A stretch of 64,000 nucleotides of DNA from Hyaloscypha bicolor E (lineage: Eukaryota > Ascomycota > Leotiomycetes > Helotiales > Hyaloscyphaceae). This document shows positions 12,208 through 23,800 of this stretch, piece by piece (within the stretch, counting starts at the first letter, position 1; each line of letters opens with the position of its first letter). The stretch lies in the NCBI RefSeq assembly GCF_002865645.1, contig NW_020194628.1:682001-746000 (forward strand), in the 5' to 3' direction. The position numbers and the translations under genes are program-made. The notes under the pieces were generated by a model that worked only from the letters and a program-made list of their open reading frames with translations, had not been told where the DNA came from and made no database searches.

Positions 12208-13547
12208 TTGAAGTCTAATTGTAAAGCAAAAGTTACGAGACAACAACAACAACAATTCAGTTTCGAAGAATGATAACAGTTAAAAACAGAGTGACATCAC
12301 CGCTCGGTCGATCACAGCCTCAACATCCGGAACCAAATGAACTGGACGAGAGCCATATATAAGACGAACTGCCTTGGCGTGGATTTTGCCCGGAGACATC
12401 ACTTGGCATCTGATCTTGTGTAACGAAATGTCTCAAAAGCCTCCCTCACAAGATTCTTCAAACGAGCATACTCCTATTTGAGAAGTATCCATTCCTATTG
12501 GCTGCGTAATACCGAGAAAGGCCAGCGAGCAGTAACCAGGAATGGCTTAGCTCCACATGTCGCTATTTTTAACCAATCATGTCGAAGGGTGAGAAGATGG
12601 AGCCGACCCGAACCCTCGGGGCTTTGCACGAATTAAGTGGAGGATGTATAGTTCTGACGGAGAACTCGTTCGTTTTTGGTAATAATAGACGATGTGTAGT
12701 TACCTGGGCTAGGCCCTGATCTTTCTCTAAGTAGAGGTGCTAGGGCGGGGTAGCGGGGTAAACTTCGACTTCTTCTACCCTTTTTTCAACACCAAGTAAA
12801 ACATGTTAGAAGTTAGTTAACAGGACTAATAAGAGCAGGTTTGATGAGGAATTCATACGAACAAGGTGAAGCTAGACGTCAAATAAGCTGGAATCTCTTT
12901 AGCGGTAATGCGTGCTTTCTTAGTTTTAGGCGTCTTGCCTCCTACACTTCATGTGTGCCATCCTTCAGATCTAACTTTGTAAGTGATAACTAGCAGCTTT
13001 CATCATCAATTTGGTGTTCGGGAATCTGAAACCGAATCCGACTCCGTTTTATAGAGTGATTTACGGAGCAACACTATTTACCCCCAATCGTTTGAAGTCG
13101 TTGGCGCAGTTATCATATGGTAAAGCCAATATCCATTTATATTGAAGTCTGCAATCCGTGTTGGCTGTGAAGATAGCACGAGAAGTCTTGTTTTGCGAAG
13201 CCGGCGAAGTTGTCCGTAATTCATGACAATCCCGGAAATACCGGAACGGGGAACCACCCCAAGGAATCTCTCATTCACGTTAAACCAAAAAATTTGCAAA
13301 CCGAGATCGAAATGTGGAAGGCGAAGTCAGCACTGATGCTATCGATCCTTGAAAGAGGGCCGATTAAAAAATGAAACTTGCAGTACGAGGGTAAGATACG
13401 GAGAACTGTCCGGCGTTCTCAAATAAGCTTTGCCAGCTGCCGACTTTTTCACCGGTCAACCTCCTCCTATTAGTCAAAGGGGCAATCAATAACACCTCCT
13501 TGGTGTTTTAAAGTTCCACTTGATGAGAAAACATTCTTATCCCTCCA
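12208..13547. other. Intergenic, nothing recognised
   Basis: About 1.3 kb between two plus-strand genes; short frames only. A (CAA)n-type tract is visible near 12,240-12,255. No RNA gene or mobile-element end is seen. Confidence 0.5.
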
Positions 13548-13617
13548 AATATATATATACATATATATTTCTCCACCGGGAACTTTAAGCTTTTGAACTG
13601 CAGGCCAGGCATATATA
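13548..13617 (+). promoter_or_regulatory. TA-repeat and TATA-like box before the dioxygenase gene
   Basis: An alternating TA tract (13548-13570) and a TATATA at 13612-13617, about 20 nt before the ATG at 13637, are plausible core promoter elements. No transcription start is known, so this is inference from position and composition. Confidence 0.3.
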
Positions 13618-13636
13618 CCCCTCACTGAACCCCACT

Positions 13637-14530
13637 ATGCCGGCAGCCACGAGGAGCTCCCCCACTCCTGCCATCACTTCCATCACACTCTCACTCTCGG
13701 AGCTCGAAACCAAACAACTCACCTCCCATCACCTGCAAGAAGCTCTCGAAGCTCTCCATCGAGATGGCGTCCTCGTTCTCAATAACGCAATCTCAACCGC
13801 CCACCTCGACACTCTTAATTCCCGGATGGTTCCCGAAGCACAAACTCTCTACAACCGCTCAACAACACACCATAACTTCGGTCTCGGAACAGGGAATATC
13901 CAACAAGACGCCATCGTAGACCCTGACTATATCTTCCCCGACATAATCGCCAACCCATTCGCAACAGCCATCACGGAATGCATGCTCGGACCACACCCTC
14001 GACTGCGCTTCCAGAGCGCGAACACAGCGTTCAAAGCAGAGAAACGGCAGCCCGTACATGTGGATGTGCATTTCGATTTCCCCAAAATGCCGTTCGGTTT
14101 CTGTATCAACATCAACCTGATTGACGTAGGCCCCGAGCACGGATCGACTGAGATGTGGCTCGGGAGCCATCTGGACACGAGCTGGCAAGCAGAGGTCGAG
14201 AAGAGCGGATCAGTTATCCCGAGCAAGATCCTCGAGAGAAGAAGGAAATTGAGTCCCCCGGTGCAGCCTACTCTCCCGAAGGGATCTCTTATTGTGAGAG
14301 ATTTGAGGCTCTGGCATGCGGGGATGCCGAATTGCACGGATGATGTGAGGGTTATGCTTGTTACGATACACTTTCCAGCTTGGTATAGAACGAAGCAGAC
14401 TATTTTGCTACCAGAGAGTCTAAAGGGGAAGGTTGAGTGGGGAAATTTGGTGCCTTGTGTTGAGTGGGTAAAAGATGATTATGATTATCTCCAGGGTCAG
14501 CATGATCATGATTTCGATCTACTTCCTTGA
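13637..14530 (+). CDS. Phytanoyl-CoA dioxygenase (PhyH)-family oxygenase
   Basis: An intronless frame of 297 codons. The fold is the Fe(II)/2-oxoglutarate dioxygenase barrel of the PhyH family (PF05721). Candidate iron ligands are H141/D143 (or H145/D147) in 'HVDVHFDF' and the distal H227 in 'LRLWHAGMPN', with R238 ('DDVRVML') placed to bind 2-oxoglutarate. The segment 'GPEHGSTEMWLGSHLD' (165-180) matches the usual loop before the second half of the barrel. No signal peptide or peroxisomal C-terminal tripeptide (it ends in DLLP) is seen, so a cytosolic enzyme is likely. Substrate is unknown; fungal members include hydroxylases of small metabolites. The next gene upstream is a regulator on the same strand, but no biosynthetic core gene is nearby. 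The family call is firm, the role is not. Confidence 0.85.
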   Translation: MPAATRSSPTPAITSITLSLSELETKQLTSHHLQEALEALHRDGVLVLNNAISTAHLDTLNSRMVPEAQTLYNRSTTHHNFGLGTGNIQQDAIVDPDYIFPDIIANPFATAITECMLGPHPRLRFQSANTAFKAEKRQPVHVDVHFDFPKMPFGFCININLIDVGPEHGSTEMWLGSHLDTSWQAEVEKSGSVIPSKILERRRKLSPPVQPTLPKGSLIVRDLRLWHAGMPNCTDDVRVMLVTIHFPAWYRTKQTILLPESLKGKVEWGNLVPCVEWVKDDYDYLQGQHDHDFDLLP

Positions 14531-15400
14531 TTGGAGAAGCCCGGTGGCACAACAAGAAACATGCGCAATAATGTGACGATAGATGATATAAGATGGAGAA
14601 AACCGATCTACGTGTTTTCCAGATCTGATTCTGCGTTTTAATCCATTTCGTTTATAGATTGAGAACTTGAACTCTTCTGAGCTAAAGCATTGGTGTACAA
14701 GCTGAATATTTGAATGAACGATATCAAAGATTCGTCATGGCTTTTAGTTCTCAGATGGGTGTAAACATTGAACTTGTGAAGTGTTTGCGATGAATGTGCG
14801 AAACTAACCGAGCCTCTGTGGTGAAAGAAGGGATCAAAATGTATGCATTTTGATGAAAGAACCGCCATATTATTAGTTGCCATACACGTGATTCTCCCCT
14901 TTGTGGATTAGCTTAGCTGCAGAAGCATATAAACCCTCCGCTAAACCGCACTTCTTGTACTTTAGATATCTCAATGTATATCAACTTTACCCCCATATTT
15001 TAAAGCCTAATTACACGCCAAATATTGCCTTGTTTATGCAATTATTAGTTATAAGCCCGGCCTAGCTATATAGCCATTGTATATTAGCTTCCACAGTGTG
15101 ATGGGCACACGTGACGGCGCATGAACGGGTGTCAGATATCATGGATCTGATTTCCTCTTTTGGGTAAAGCTTGCATTGGAATCGCATGAATCGCGTGGGA
15201 TCACATTTCCTAATTAAGTAAAGGGCTTCGTATGCTTGACTAAGCACTAGGGAATATATAGGGAGGCGCTTCTAGCTTTGGAAAGGGGCATTAATTAGTC
15301 TTTTATTAGAATTAACTCTTGGAAATCAGTTACACTTGCAAGCGTCACTTTATAGCGTACTTACCTTAACTACTTGTGCATTACCCTGCTATTAAGTGCC
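14531..15400. other. Intergenic, nothing recognised
   Basis: Short frames only, with A+T content rising toward the right. No gene, RNA or repeat boundary is seen. Confidence 0.5.
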
Positions 15401-15429
15401 TCACACATAGCGATTTTCCACTCCAGGTA

Positions 15430-15850
15430 TTCCCTCCTGTTTATTAATAAGAGCAATTAGTTAATCAGATCTAAGCAAGGAGCCCAATTCATTAATAAAA
15501 AAGCCTAATTATGAAATAATATATAACTTTCTAATAAAGAATTAAAGCCAAAATTTAATTAGATAAAAAAGATTAATACTTAAAAGAAACTTAAATAAAT
15601 TTTTCTTAGATTAAATTCTATTAAAGATAAATAATTTTATATAATCTTTTTTTAATTTTCTTTTTTTTTTATTAAAAAAAAAGAGTTATAATAAAAGATT
15701 TTAGCTAATATTACTTAACTAATATAATTAATTAAACTATTTCTAGTAAATCTCATTAATAGAATTTTAATAATTTATCGTTTCAAAAACATTTTAATAT
15801 TTTAAAAATTCGCTCGTATTCGACTTCGTATTTATGAATCGGACTTTGCT
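15430..15850. repeat. A+T-rich low-complexity tract
   Basis: About 420 bp made almost entirely of A and T with homopolymer runs (T11 and A9 near 15,660-15,685) and TTAATTAA-like words. It ends about 140 bp before the HET start codon. It looks like RIP-degraded or simple A+T sequence rather than coding DNA. No matching ends were found, so its origin is open. Confidence 0.55.
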
Positions 15851-15992
15851 TAAACAGTTGACCAATCGCTCGTCTTGACGAACGGGGGCGAAACAGTAGG
15901 AACCACGTGGCACGCAACACGTGATTCCACGCGAAGGCCGAAATTCGCGTTCTCTATTTTGTCTTCTTTCCAGTCCTCATCCCAATTCTACT

Positions 15993-17687
15993 ATGTCGTA
16001 CAGATACTCAACTCTAAGCATCAAGAGACACGAGATTCGTATTCTTGTTCTCGATCCTGGCACTCACTCGGATTTTATACAGTGCCATCTTCGAATACAC
16101 AGCCTTGTAAACAATCTGGACTATGAAGCTTTGTCGTATACCTGGGGCAACCCATCACCTCGGCATTACATAACACTAGATTCAAGCTCCATGCCGGTGA
16201 ACCCAGCGCTGCATATTGCTTTGTCACATCTTTGCCATCCCACCGAGCCGCGCACTTTGTGGATCGATGCCTTGTGTATCAACCAGGAAGACTTGAAGGA
16301 GCGCGAAGAGCAAGTTGGACAGATGAGATTGGTTTATAACTCTGCTAGAAGAGTACTTGTATGGCTCGGAGAGGAGGACCAGAACAGTGGCGCAGCCATG
16401 AGTCTGATTGCAAATATAGGTGGCGTCGACTTGAAAAAGCTCCAACACAACAGTGCTTTTCCAAGGCGAGCGGAATGGAACGCGCTTTTTGCTTTATTGC
16501 AAAGACCTTGGTGGAATCGCGTCTGGATTATTCAGGAAGTTACAGTGGGGAAATCAGATCCCTTTGTAGGATGTGGAAACCAGTGGGTTCCATGGTCGAA
16601 ATTCGAAGAATTGGATCAAATTCTTGGGGAGCTAGAAGAAATCGGCGCCAAGGTTGTCGAAGGTATTGAAAACCCGATTTCAAGGCTGAGAATTATTCGA
16701 GCTGGAACTCAAGGCCGGCTAAAAACGTCTTGGAGGAACCTATTCCTGTTATTGAGAGCTACAAATGGATGTCAAACGACAGATGCGAGAGACAAAGTGT
16801 TTGCACTTTTGGGGTTAAGTTCTGAGAAGGATCAAAGTGTGATTCGTCCGGATTACACGAAATCAGCAGTCGAAATTTATACGGCAGTAGCGAAACACCT
16901 CATTCGATCTGAAGAGAGCCTGAACGTACTTATGTATTTCAAACCAAGCGAGCTTCCTGGCCTACCTTCCTGGGTACCAGATTTCAACCTGTCTAGTGCT
17001 AGCAGAACATATGTAGGAGAAACTCCTGGTAAAGGAGCATCAGCCGATAGCAAACCAGTTGTGGACTTCTTGAACGATTCTAAGATCAAGGCGCGCGGAT
17101 GGATCTTAGACGAAGTACAAGAAACCAGCCAAGAGGAATACGACGCCGAAAATCCTGGTATCAGTGTTTCTAATTTTGAGAAGCTCGCACGTAAGACTCT
17201 GTCTGAGGTTCCGACAATGAAGGAGGAAGAAAGTCTATCAGAAGCATTCTGGCGATGCCTCGTGGCAGACAGAACCTTGAACTACGAGTTCCCAGCTCCA
17301 GATTCCTACGGGCACTTGTACTCAGTGTTCTGCGGCAAAGTTTCAGTTCCTGACGATTTTGAGCATGAGATTTCAGACAGTGGGGCACGAAAAGATACTT
17401 ACTTGCATCCATTGACTTCGAGCATGCTTTCGAATTTGTACAAGGCGAGATTCTTCATAACTCGCGAAGGTAGGCTGGGTTTTGGGCCGCTAGACACACG
17501 GAAAGGTGATTTGATAGTTGTTTTGCAAGGAGCAGATGTACCTTTTGTAGTCAGGGAATGCGATAACGACGGGGTCTATACTATTTTGAGGGAAGCTTAT
17601 GTTTCTGGTTTGATGTTCGGGGAAATGTTTGAAAGGCAGAGTAGCTTAAGTTTTGACCGGGGATACAGGGACCTTGTCATTTGTTGA
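15993..17687 (+). CDS. HET-domain (heterokaryon incompatibility) protein, intact
   Basis: An intronless frame of 564 codons from the ATG at 15993; an upstream in-frame ATG at 15921 lacks the family start. The HET domain (PF06985) fills the N-terminal third: 'HEIRILVL', 'YEALSYTWG' (44-52), 'LWIDALCINQ' (89-98), 'RVLVWLGEED' (120-129) and 'RPWWNRVWIIQEV'. Further on come 'DARDKVFALLGL' and 'LPSWVPDF', and near the end 'FFITREGRLGFGP' with 'GDLIVVLQGADVPFVVRE', the usual C-terminal block. So the gene has full length for this single-domain class. HET proteins act in the cytoplasm as cell-death effectors in non-self recognition, and many paralogues have no known partner. It lies 310 bp before a HET fragment on the other strand and about 3.2 kb before a caspase-like gene. 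Confidence 0.93.
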   Translation: MSYRYSTLSIKRHEIRILVLDPGTHSDFIQCHLRIHSLVNNLDYEALSYTWGNPSPRHYITLDSSSMPVNPALHIALSHLCHPTEPRTLWIDALCINQEDLKEREEQVGQMRLVYNSARRVLVWLGEEDQNSGAAMSLIANIGGVDLKKLQHNSAFPRRAEWNALFALLQRPWWNRVWIIQEVTVGKSDPFVGCGNQWVPWSKFEELDQILGELEEIGAKVVEGIENPISRLRIIRAGTQGRLKTSWRNLFLLLRATNGCQTTDARDKVFALLGLSSEKDQSVIRPDYTKSAVEIYTAVAKHLIRSEESLNVLMYFKPSELPGLPSWVPDFNLSSASRTYVGETPGKGASADSKPVVDFLNDSKIKARGWILDEVQETSQEEYDAENPGISVSNFEKLARKTLSEVPTMKEEESLSEAFWRCLVADRTLNYEFPAPDSYGHLYSVFCGKVSVPDDFEHEISDSGARKDTYLHPLTSSMLSNLYKARFFITREGRLGFGPLDTRKGDLIVVLQGADVPFVVRECDNDGVYTILREAYVSGLMFGEMFERQSSLSFDRGYRDLVIC

Positions 17688-17994
17688 ACATTGGCATCAA
17701 ATCTTCCTTAGTCTTTAGTTATGTCACGTGCATATTCCACGTGACTCACATTCACTATACTTAAACCTCGTCTCGCGCCTTAAGCTCTCCTTATCTCATT
17801 CATACATTAAAACCACCACATTTACTGCAATATCTTATTTATCCACCTACAAGAGGAATTTTGGCTATCTTAAATATAATATCTTTATCTTCAACATTAC
17901 ATAAATATATTTCTTTTTCTAATTAGTTCAAACATATAAAATAAAATCCCTTTAAAAACAGAGGTCGCAACCTCAAGCTCCTGTAGTATTTCCT

Positions 17995-18354
17995 TTAGGG
18001 TCGATACACATAGATGCAGATGGCATCTATCGAGAAAAGGTCTGCCTTATCATTTCTCAATTGTAGTAGTGCATCCTCCAGATTCGGCGTGACCTTGAAG
18101 CGTTTTCCCTCCAAAGAGATTTCTTCGACAGCCGATTGCGTGCCCCAAGCGTATGATAGTGCTTGGTAGGTAGGGGGAGCGTTCAATGATGTGATAACGA
18201 GGCTGCATTCAACTGGATCACCGTATCGGACAGCTTGCTGCGCCGGATGATCTTAAGCAGCCGGATCTCATTGTTCTTGGGGTCGAGGGGTTGATACTGG
18301 TAGAAGTCGCTGGATCGTTTTACTGCTGAGATCGAGGGCTTTGGTAGAGGCCAT
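17995..18354 (-). pseudogene. Truncated HET-domain relic (N-terminal part)
   Basis: From an ATG at 18354 the minus strand reads a HET start in pieces: 'QYQPLDPKNNEIRLLKI', then in another frame 'AVRYGDPVECSLVITSLNAP', 'TYQALSYAWG', 'GKRFKVTPNLEDALLQLR' and 'FSIDAICI', which is where the family would continue with NQ and the rest of the domain. The frame breaks off at 17995. At least one one-base frameshift (between 'LLKI' and 'PAQQAV') and a hard truncation show that only about 120 codons of the domain remain. It points toward the intact HET gene to its left, and its sequence differs from that gene, so it is not a fresh copy of it. Confidence 0.8.
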
Positions 18355-19681
18355 GGCCGGAGTTGAGGCTTTCGTTGTTTTGTCGGCTAGCACGATCAGA
18401 CTTTGCCTTGTTCAAGACTTTGTGGGCTCTCAGGCCTTGTGGATTGAGAAGCTAAGCCAGGTGCCGTTGGGAAGTGGTGATGGCCTTTCTTGGTCGAGCA
18501 GGCAAGTTATGCTCTAATCTTTGTAGAAGTTGGACTGGAATGGAGGTTTAGAGTTGCCTGTTTGATAGCATTTCTTGTCTCATTTTAAGTGAGATAAGAG
18601 ACTGAAGCAGAGGCTGATGATGTTACGAGCAAGCTGCGTTGAGGGGGTCGTCTGTTGTGCCGTCACGTGACCTCTTAACGCGGCACCCTGTATCTTAGTC
18701 TCTCGAGCTCCCCGCTCCTTCTTCTCTCTTTAGACGTACATACACACCCGAATACAGCTATTTTCCACGAGAACACCAGCTACAGGGGTCGTGATATCGT
18801 CTAACAGGCGAATCATGAGCGGAAAGAATGGCCACGAACTGTGACTTGAAACACGGAAGTTCTGAGTATATCTGCGTCTTTCACCTTGTAGATACGGTTC
18901 ATATCATATATTTTATACCTAGGAGAAAGTGTGCCCCTTCGAGAATTCTGGAACACTGTGGTGTCGGATATAAATCACGTGCTTTAGCAAGTTAGCCTCC
19001 CTTTTCACTAAACGTGGAGAACTCGGTAAGAACGTGGAGCCTCACACCTATGACGTGGTGAGATTTGTAGGTGTGGTGAAGTTAAGGCGTTCCAGCTGAT
19101 TTTACTAGCTTTTCGAGTTGCCAGAAGGAAAGACAGGAACGCGGAAACGGATGAGCTTTTTTCAGAATCCTTCAAAATCTTGAATTTAAGTTCCTATATC
19201 CTCCTTATTTCAACATTTTGCGGAATACAAGATGCACCAAGATCTCCCAGCTCGTCAGTCATAGTGGTTGTATAACCCAAGGGTGTGGATGCACCAGTTT
19301 CCAAATCCGAAAGTACTGGTAGCCAGGACCGCAAGGTAGGGCTTTACTTATTCAAAATGATTTCTCAAGGGAATCCCACGGGTAGCATATCATAGCTCTT
19401 TGTGTCTCATCATATTCTCACATGTTGCCCAATACGGTTATTAGTACTCGAACTCGGGGTAACCAAACTTAGACCATGATGGAAGCACACTCTCTACTAG
19501 ATTGCCACAAATGCCTGGCACTATTATATCGATTTTTGAGACTATTAGCTAGCACTATATATAAATTGCGTGCCTGGTCATGCCCAAGCTTCATGAGCCT
19601 CAACGCTATACCCTTGCAGTCGACACCTTGTACCAGTCGTCGAATGGACCAGAAATTTAGCTCCTGAGTGTTGGTGCAAAA
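18355..19681. other. Intergenic, nothing recognised
   Basis: About 1.3 kb with short frames only. No mobile-element ends, RNA gene or conserved motif is seen. Confidence 0.5.
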
Positions 19682-20029
19682 TCAGCTATCAAAGCCTCCG
19701 TGTTCGTACTCCACCTCTCCACTATTAAGCCACAAGGTCGCGCTATTTGACCCCCTACCACCCGAGCATGCGAAAATGATTCCCTGGATGCCGGAGCCAA
19801 TTCTCAGGGGGCCAACCCACCAAATGTTGCGTCTATTGTCGTTCAAAGTAGCGTGGAACGAGTTAGTAGCTGAACAGCATGTTAGCATGAACATAGCTGT
19901 AACCAAGAAGGTGTAGGAGGCTTGGTGTTTATTCCCGTCCCATTCGGCGTAAACACTAATACATGAGAGGGCTGGTGAAGCCAAGACCAAAGCGATGATG
20001 GATAGTTGGGAGATCTTGTGGAACTGCAT
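19682..20029 (-). CDS. Small secreted protein, candidate
   Basis: From the ATG at 20029 (an upstream in-frame ATG exists at 20083) the minus strand gives 115 residues that open with a classic signal peptide: a short basic start, the core 'SIIALVLASPAL', and a likely cut before 'CISVYAEWDG'. The mature part has few cysteines and Gly/Ser-rich strands ('FACSGGRGSNSATLWL'). A second hydrophobic patch ('YTFLVTAMFMLTCC') could be a membrane span, or may be an unspliced intron, since a CTAAC lies in it; I could not fix a clean splice. I recognise no family. Size and signal peptide fit the many effector-like or cell-wall proteins of fungi. Confidence 0.5.
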   Translation of the reverse strand: MQFHKISQLSIIALVLASPALSCISVYAEWDGNKHQASYTFLVTAMFMLTCCSATNSFHATLNDNRRNIWWVGPLRIGSGIQGIIFACSGGRGSNSATLWLNSGEVEYEHGGFDS

Positions 20030-20083
20030 TGTGGGGCTGTAGTAAAATCTTTGGATTTGAAGATAATTGGTAAAGTGTTTCAA

Positions 20084-20875
20084 AATATTGCTCCAAGTAG
20101 ATATTGAGTTCTTTTATAGCCCGTTATTTCAAGTAAAGGGTCTGAAGTTTCTCGAGTAGACCAATACATTCTAAGATCTTGTTCGCGAGCTGAATAAGGA
20201 AGAGCGAATGATTACAGGGAACGAATATGGTAGTATTGCGCCAAAATTGAAGCGCCACTTCACATCTACAAGGCTCTAGATCCTACCCGGAGGGTCGATG
20301 CCAGAAGGAAATAATTCCGTTATGCGTCTAATGCAGATGCATTACTATTTTCTCATAGTACCTAGTAAATAAACGTACCTTTTCGCCTAGAAGGATTCTT
20401 TGTGCTTTGGCTGTGCGGCAGGGCTAGACAAAAGCGGGGGACATTAACTATTTGATTAGGTGCAGAACACGGTGCCAATACAAACTGGGCCACGATTGGA
20501 TAATGGGAAAGCGGATGTTGTTAAATAGGATGCACACAGTGCACCAACAGGGCGCCTCCTTTAACGCTAGCGAGTCTGCTCGGGAAGCTAGACGAGGAAA
20601 GCTCGAATTCGAGAGGATGACTAACTTTCTTGTCAAGTATATTAAAGGAAAGGTGTAAATGCAATAGGATAATGACGTAATCACCCCTTCTTTTCTCCAA
20701 ATGCGTGGCCTCAGTCCTTGTCCGGCACTCCTTGCTTTTCAAGTGGAGCTTGTAGCGAAAGTTGATCAATAGCCACGAAGTTGTGGACAGAATTTAATCC
20801 CTCTGATTGGCTATTCAGCAAGACCAAGTGGCAGACGTGTGTTCCTTACACCAAAGAATATCCTTCATCTCTCAC
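20084..20875. other. Intergenic, nothing recognised
   Basis: Upstream side of the secreted-protein candidate and 3' side of the caspase-like gene. Short frames only. Confidence 0.5.
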
Positions 20876-23800
20876 TCAAGTAATCCGCCAGCGAGTCGTA
20901 GGACTGGGATTCATCTCCGCCCCGGCACTCAGTAGAATCTGCTTAACTTTAAGAAGCTGGCCCCGCATCTCATTGAGGAACCGTTCACGAAGTGGGTCCT
21001 TCTTTTGAAAAGGATTCGCTATCCTACTGCGCTCCGACATCTTCTGAAGCTCTTCTTCAACCGCAGCAAGAACGCTGATCTCTCTGTTCTGATGATTCAC
21101 ACAAGCGTTGACCATGGCACGTCTTCTTTTCGGCTCTTCCAGGGAGATCATGTACTCGAGGATCTCATGGAAGCCGCGAACGGCCACGTTGTGCATCAAA
21201 CTGTTTCCCTGTGGGTCTAAGACATGGAGGGCTTCGCGAAGAGTAGTGTCATCGCGTGGTACCAGGAGTCGGAAAAGTTCTGCGGTCTGTGTAGGGCTCT
21301 CGTGGGTACCGTCAGGCGTGGCTCGCTTGCAAGTAATCAGGGCGTGTGCTGGTGTCAAACCAGCGGAGTCTGGAGCACCGCGGTCTCTCCCATGCGCACA
21401 TGCACATATCATCTGGTCGAGATAGGAACTTGAATGTGTGTTGACCTGGCTACATATTCGGCACTCATAAAACATTGCCCAAGAGGTTCCCCTTGCCCCA
21501 CGTGCGATTTCGTGAAAGCTATACTCATGCTCTGTGCCGGTGCCACCAGTTCTTTCAAGGAATGCTTCGACAACTGAAGCGCCGTTTTGTAGTTTTTTGA
21601 AATTGTTTCCAGACATTGATTGTGCCTGAAATGCAGCTTCGTTCATTAAAGCGAGAACGGTCTTGCCAGAGACGTCGGGTGCACGAAGTTGATGCTCGAT
21701 CAACGGAAATACATCCAAAATCTTCGTGTAAAGCTCTGTCTCGAGTGGGCGGCAAAGGAGTGCATGAAGAGGCGTATGGCCATAAATGTCGCGCTGAGTA
21801 AGGAGAAGCCCAGGGGGCAATTTGACCGCCGGGACCGTCTTGAACCATTCCAAGAGTCTGACCAATTCATGCCCCCGTGCGTTTGGATTGACGACATGCA
21901 GCGGGTTTTGTCCGAAGACGTTCTGCTCGTATATTGCTTGCCTCCCAGCTTCCATCCAATGCAGCCGTCTCAGATAGTCCAGATTGAATCCAGCCGACAT
22001 CAGATAGTGGGCCGAGGAGTTTCCAGCGTAGTCAAGAGGGCTCCCACCAATCCTGAAACCTTCCATTGCAGCCATGAATGTTTCCAATTCAATGCTTTGG
22101 GCATTGAGCATCAAGCTATGCCACCTGGAGAAGCCACATATTGTACAAGTTGGAAATATTGTGAAGGTATCGTCCCAGAGTTGGTTGCTATGATCGATTT
22201 TGCAAGGTATGACCCTCAAAATCCCATTCCAAAGGCCTTCTACGGGATCATGCTTTAGAGGTTGCGGAACAGGTGGCACAAAGGCAAACCGACTACCAGT
22301 AGTGATGGAAGACACGCTTGTCATCACCGATGCCCTGCCATCCGAAAAAATTTCATCAGAATGGGTATACGCGGATTGGGAGCTTGTTGTTCCGATGGTT
22401 GAAACTGAATGCCGGTCCTCAAGGCGTCTTGGTCTTTCGGGAAGTGGTGAAGGGGTGTGGGATGCATTTGTCGTCGTCGTCTCGATACCTCCAGTCGATT
22501 GTGTTCCAGCTTGTTTGGGGGGTGTCAAGAGATTCTGGGAGCGAATTACCCCAAGCATGATGATTGCAGAATTTGAAGGGATGTAGGCAATCATTGCGGC
22601 TGGCATTGATACCATCAAAAGGGTCGAATCACTTGCGAATCCCGCCTCGACTCTAACCAAACTAGAAGAGACGGGCACATCTCTCAGCCAGTCAGTAAAC
22701 ATCTCGATCGAAAGATCGCCAAATTTGACATCCTCTTGGATTCGGATGCTAAATAGTAGCCTTGGGTATTCGGGGAGTTCTATTGAACTCGTTGGTGAAG
22801 GAGAAAGCCATAATCCTGATTCTCGTCTATTGCCACTGGTCTGGCTGGAGGTAGTGGAATCGTTTGATGAAGACGTTTGGTGGTTTGACATAGAGGCAGA
22901 CGGAGAGTTTAACGTGGTCTCGAATATGGGATGAGAACTCAGAGGTGCATCCAAGGAATTCTGCAAATTTGAATCAATTCCTTCTTGATTCCTTTTTAGC
23001 ATACGCAAACGGGATGATAGGCGAATGCTCCTCGGTCTCTCGTTGTTCTGGCTCAAGACCAAATGTATAGGAGGTTTTTTGTGCCGAGAGTCTTCAATCC
23101 TCCAGCTTTGAATTTCTGTGAACAGGGCATTGTATAGAAATCCGATGGTGAAGTATGGTAACGGAGCGAGCTTTCGCATCCTGCTGATCAACGCGTGTGT
23201 AAATGAGAACGGCCCAACCCCGTTAGCAATGCCGTTGTATGCACAGGCAGCAATGAGTTCTGTGACACCGTTCCCTTCGTCAGTTGTACAGACTCCAGAT
23301 GCACAGCAATCTAAGAGAATCAAGACATCCGAGCGAGACTCTTCTAGCGTGTTCTGAATGCCAGACCATTTTACCGTAGGACAGCGGTCATTCCGGCTGT
23401 TCTGCCAACTTCAAGGGCATGATTAGAAATGCAATCTAAAAGATTGGCCTTGGTCCATACCTTGTCCAAGCTGGAGTTCCATGATTCGTCAATTTCCCAT
23501 GTCCAGCGTAGTATACGATCTTCAGGTGGCCGACGTCATCATCACCGAGAAATTTGAGGACCTTGCTCTGCAACTTATTGTGTGAATTTTCCGAGGGAAT
23601 AAGCCATTGCTCAACTTCAAATCCGTATAGATCTGAGAAGACGTCTGCTAAGGCCTTTATCTCTAACGAAACAGGTAGTTTGGGGTCCTCGTCTTCCCAG
23701 GACAAGATGATCACGTGGACTTCAGTATACCTTGAGATTTGATGGCCCGGAAATATCGCACTGGCAGCCTTTTGAAGTTGAGATCCAAAGTCTTGAAGAT

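Noticed and set aside
2590..14530. A secondary-metabolite gene cluster (membrane protein relic, transcription factor, PhyH oxygenase)
   Set aside because: No polyketide synthase, peptide synthetase, terpene cyclase or prenyltransferase is present, and the genes are far apart with relics between them.
21689..22258. A 189-codon plus-strand frame inside the caspase-ankyrin gene
   Set aside because: Opposite-strand shadow of the ankyrin-bearing exon; no family sense.
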